Below, one piece after another: positions 59,856 through 64,000 of a DNA stretch of 64,000 nucleotides. Origin of the DNA: Esteya vermicola (taxonomy: Eukaryota > Ascomycota > Sordariomycetes > Ophiostomatales > Ophiostomataceae); NCBI GenBank assembly GCA_002778215.1, contig PCDM01000018.1, positions 1,674,001 through 1,738,000 of the forward strand. The letters are read 5' to 3'. Position 1 is the first letter of the stretch; each line of letters begins with the position of its first letter. A program made the position numbers and the translations under genes. Under the pieces are notes generated by a model. That model saw nothing but the letters and a program-made list of their open reading frames with translations. It was not told the DNA's origin and made no database searches.

Positions 59856-62800
59856 TAAGTACAAAGCTGCCTACTATATATAAACATATACACTACTAAC
59901 AACTATTATAGTACGTAAAATAGCATAAGAAGGGACTATTAACTAATTAGTTAATAGTCCCTCCTTTTATACTATACTCTATAAGCAGCTTGCTAGTAAA
60001 TAGGGATAAAAGAGACGTACTTATAAGCGTTATACGTAAAACTTATTATAGTTAATTCTATTTATTAAATTTCTTACTATTTATTTATCTTTTTAGTAGC
60101 TACGTCTTATTTACTTATACCTTTTAAAGTAGAGAGTATTAAGGTAAAGCCTTAATTTAATTTACCTTTTATTTTAAGTATAAGTATTATAACGTTAGTT
60201 ATAATACGTATTTTATACTTACTCTTCTTTATACTCTACTTTAAAAGTATAGTTAAGGGAAGGTAAAGAAAGAAAGGAAAGTAGATTAGATAAAGGAAAG
60301 GTAAAGAAAAATAGTAAAAAAAATTTTTATAAGAAAAGAATAAAAATAGTTAAAAATAAAGAAAGAATAAAAATATAAGAAAAAAAAAGAATAAGAAAAG
60401 AAATATAAGAAAAGAAACTTAAAAGAATAAAAAAAGGCTAATTACCTAATTATTTATTTATATCTTTAACTTTATTTTTAAGTATATTTAATAAATAGTG
60501 CTTTATAGCTATTTACTAGTATTAAAGCTAACTTTAATACTAGTTTTTTAAGTCTTTTAAGCTTATTTAAGCCTTATTATATTATTAGTAGGCAGCGGCT
60601 AAGGTAGCTAGCTATCTAAGCTACCTTTTAAGGTAGGGTAGTAATAAACTATAGCTTAAAGCTAAATAATAAGGCCTTATACGTTAAAGTAAGAAACTAT
60701 AACACTTAGGCTTAACGTAAGCCTAAATTAATAGTATAATGTATTCTTAGCTATACTTTATCTTATACTATTATAAGATTACTAGCTATACTTATAGTAG
60801 CTTATTTTACTTATTAATAGATTTAATAGTATTTATAGTACTTTTAGACTTAAAGTTGCTATATATTAAGAAGGTAGTTTAACACTTAGTATTTAAACAT
60901 AGTTATAATAGATTAAAAAAAGAAATAGCCTAATTTAGTAACGTCTTTAATAGTAGCTTTACTTAGTCTTAATCCTTAAGGATATACCTTTTATATAAAA
61001 GCTTATTATACTATTTAGAAATAGTATTAATTTTTTAGTTAATTACTTACTTATTAGTATTTAAGTATTTTTATACTAAGATATAGGCCTTACGCCTTAT
61101 GTCTATATTGCCTATAACCTTATACTAATACCTATAAAAAAGCTAAGCTATAAGTACTTCCCTTTTTATTATAAGATAGTAGTACTACTTTTTAAATACT
61201 ATTTAGATTATTAGTTTTACTAAGTAATTAAGTAGTATAAGTATACTAAGTACTTTATAAATGTTTTTATTAGGCCTTTAAAAGCCTTAAATTATATCTA
61301 GTAGTAGGTTAAATAGTAGTAATATAGTATACTAAAAGTCTTAATAACCTTGCCTAATTAAACTAAATAGCTCCTTATATAGTCTATAAAGTACGTAAAG
61401 GATAATAAATTCTAGCTTTACCTACTTAAAAAACGCTACTTAGTTTATTAGACTTTAACTATTTATATATAACTAATATAAAGCGTTTAAACAGGCTTAA
61501 CCGTTTTATATATAAAAGTCTAAGTTATATAAAAATTGTAGCCTTTTTAATAAAAAGTATATAAATAATATATTTATATAACTAAGCTTTAAGTAAAGTA
61601 TACTAACCTATTAATAAAAAACTTTTAAGTAACTAGTCTTTATTTAATCTTATATAAGCCTACTAGTAGACTAATATAAGTATGTAAAGTAGTTTATTAA
61701 TAGTATTTATAACTTTTAAAAGAATAGTTATACTAACTTACTTATTATTATATTATAGCTTTAATTATTTTTTTATTAAACTTAGCTTACTTTTATTAAA
61801 ATTTAGTAAAGAATAATAGTATATATATTATTAAATAGCTATTTCTTATACTATCTTTTTAAGTCTTTATATAAGTATAGTAAAAAGTTAAAATAGTATA
61901 AGGTTCTTATTTATATATTAAAAATAAATATTAAAAAATACTTTTTTTAAAAGTAGTAGTTTATAAAAAATTAGTACGTTATAATATTTTTATAAAGCTA
62001 TTTACTCTTAAACGTTTATAACGTTTATAGTATAAAAGACTAAAATTAAATATTATTTTTAAACTTAGTAATAATAAATACTAAACTAACTATAATACTA
62101 GTTATTAGTATATACTATTATTAAATTAAATAACTAGTTAAATTATATAAACTAGTATAATAGTTATTTATATTAAAGCCTTATTATTTAATATTTATAT
62201 TTATTAAATAATAAAGTAAGTTAAAATAGTAGTTCTTTATTAAATTAAACGTTATTTATTTACTTATAAGCTTTATTTCTTTTATAATAAAAAAGTTACT
62301 ATATATTAATTAGTTTATTATAACGTTTAAAATATATAGTAGTTTTAAAAAAACGGTTTTAAGGTTTTATTTATAATATATACTATTTTTTTATAAAATA
62401 AAGTTTAGTTAATTATTTTATAAAATAATAACGCTTTATATATAAAATATTATATTAAATATAGTAGTTTAAAAGTACTTAATACGTATATATAAAGTAA
62501 TTTAATAATAGAATATAAGTAACTAAATATAAAAAAAAGCTTATAATAAAGTGAATATAAGTAGTAAAAATAAAGGTTATAACTATTATATAAAAAAAAA
62601 AGAGTAGTAATAAACTTTTTTAATATTTTTATTTATTATAATAATTTAATAAATAAAAATATATTAATCTTATTTTTATTATTAATACTTTAAGTAATAA
62701 GTAGTCTTTTAATAAATAAAAGTATATTTTTAAAATAAACTATTTATTTATTTTTAATATACTATAATTTTTTTTATAATACTTTTTATAAGTATATTAA

Positions 62801-64000
62801 AAAACGTTTATTATTAAATTAAACTTACTTATATTATTACTTTATAATTAAAATACTCTTATAATTATAGTTTAAAAGAAGAATTTTTTATATTTTATTA
62901 TAAGTAGTATAAAAAGAGTAAATAACCGTTTTTTACTAAGATTTATATTAAAGTAAAAGTAGTAATTTAAAAGAAGCTATTTAATAATATAATAAATATA
63001 AACTTAAATAAAGTAAGGCTTTAAACTAGTTAAACTAATATTTAATTTAGTAATAAAGATTTTATAAATATTAACGTTAAAGTAAAAAATAAAGTAGTTA
63101 TAAAGGTAAGTAAGTTAAAGGTTAAGTAAAACGCTTAGTTAAAGGTTAAAAAAAAGAAGATTATTAAAAAAAGAAAATAAAGAAAAGGAAAAAAGAGATT
63201 ATAAAAAAGGTAATAAAGAAAATAAAGGTTAAAAGGGTAAAAAGTATATTAGCTATACTAAAGTACTAAAAAGAAGTAAAGAAAAAAAAGGAAAGTAGTT
63301 AAAAAAAAAAGGATAAAAATAAATAAGAAGAGAAAAAGATAAAAGAAGTAAAAAAAGATAAAAAGAAAAAGAAAGAGGATAAAAAGGTAAAAAAAGCAAA
63401 GGAAAAAAAGGAAGTAAAAAAGGAAGTAAAAAATAAAAAATAAATAAAGTAAAAAATAAAAGAAAGTAAAAGAAGAAAAAAAAGAAAAGGAAAAAGGCTA
63501 ATTAAATAAAAAAAAGTAAGTAAAAAAAAAAGAAGAAGATGGGTAAAAGTAAATAAAGGTAGTATATATTACTATAAAAAAAGTAGCCTAGGTTAAAACG
63601 TTAATAGTTATATATATAATAATAAAGTATATAGTAGTTAAATTAAGTATTTATATTACTTAAAGCTTATTAAAAAGGCTAAGTAAGTAGTACTATAGTT
63701 AGTATTAAAAGCTAAGTAGTAAGATAAAGAAGAGCCTAATAAAGAAGTAAGTACTAGCTATAAAAGCTTTAAAGAATTATTAAATTAAACTATTATTATT
63801 ATAAACTCTTTTTAAGCTTTTTATATATTATTTAAATAAATATTAAGCCTTTTTAATATAAATATAAACTAAATTCGTTTTAAACTAGCCTAGTATAAAA
63901 AGAAGGCAAAGTACTACGTTTATATTTAAAAAAGGACGGCGCTTTTATAGCTTATTAAAGATAAAGGGATTATAGCTTAACTAATTAATAACGTACTATT
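59856..64000. mobile_element. Family B element, second copy, runs off the window
   Basis: LTR at 59856-60221 (366 bp, palindrome at 59932-59961), then internal sequence colinear with 13822 to about 17560 of the full B copy, without large gaps. Differences are mainly C/T and G/A. It has the same orientation as B1. The purine-rich tract recurs at 63120-63540. Reading frames are all broken. Confidence 0.78.

Overview
The window looks like nuclear DNA of a filamentous ascomycete (Pezizomycotina). Four spliced or single-exon fungal housekeeping/signalling genes with short introns (55-151 bp) sit in two small islands of normal composition. The islands are surrounded by very AT-rich, gene-free DNA that is depleted of CA and TG dinucleotides and full of TAA/TAG. 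This is the footprint of repeat-induced point mutation (RIP, CpA to TpA), which occurs in Pezizomycotina. The species cannot be named from the sequence alone.

Layout. 1-5022: RIP-degraded retroelements. 5023-7567: gene island 1, with CBP4 (+, three exons, cytochrome bc1 assembly) and a phosphoserine phosphatase (-), convergent and 254 bp apart. 7861-50412: about 42 kb of nested, RIP-mutated LTR retrotransposons without a functional gene. 50413-57200: gene island 2, with a little-mutated solo LTR, a RanBP1/Yrb1 gene (-, five exons) and a Cla4-type p21-activated kinase gene (-, four exons), then a motif-rich upstream region. 57200-64000: more nested LTR elements, the last running off the window.

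The repeats resolve into four LTR families, here called A, B, C and D. A is a Ty3/gypsy element with 412-bp LTRs; its full copy is 33012-40645, flanked by TTTAG. C is a Ty3/gypsy element on the minus strand with 415-bp LTRs; its full copy is 27745-43211, flanked by TTATA. B is a 12.6-kb element of unidentified coding content with 369-bp direct LTRs, TAAGT...ACTTA ends and 4-bp target duplications. D is a Ty1/copia element. They form a stack: an inverted A copy (13090-47970) carries C; C carries the forward A copy; and B sits inside the left LTR of the inverted A copy. Reverse transcriptase relics are still readable, with the catalytic D-D pair changed to N-N and Gln/Trp codons changed to stops, as RIP predicts.

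The four host genes act in unrelated pathways: respiratory complex III assembly, serine synthesis, Ran-dependent nuclear transport and Cdc42-dependent polarity. They are not a functional cluster. What links them is location, as small islands surviving between RIP-silenced transposon blocks.
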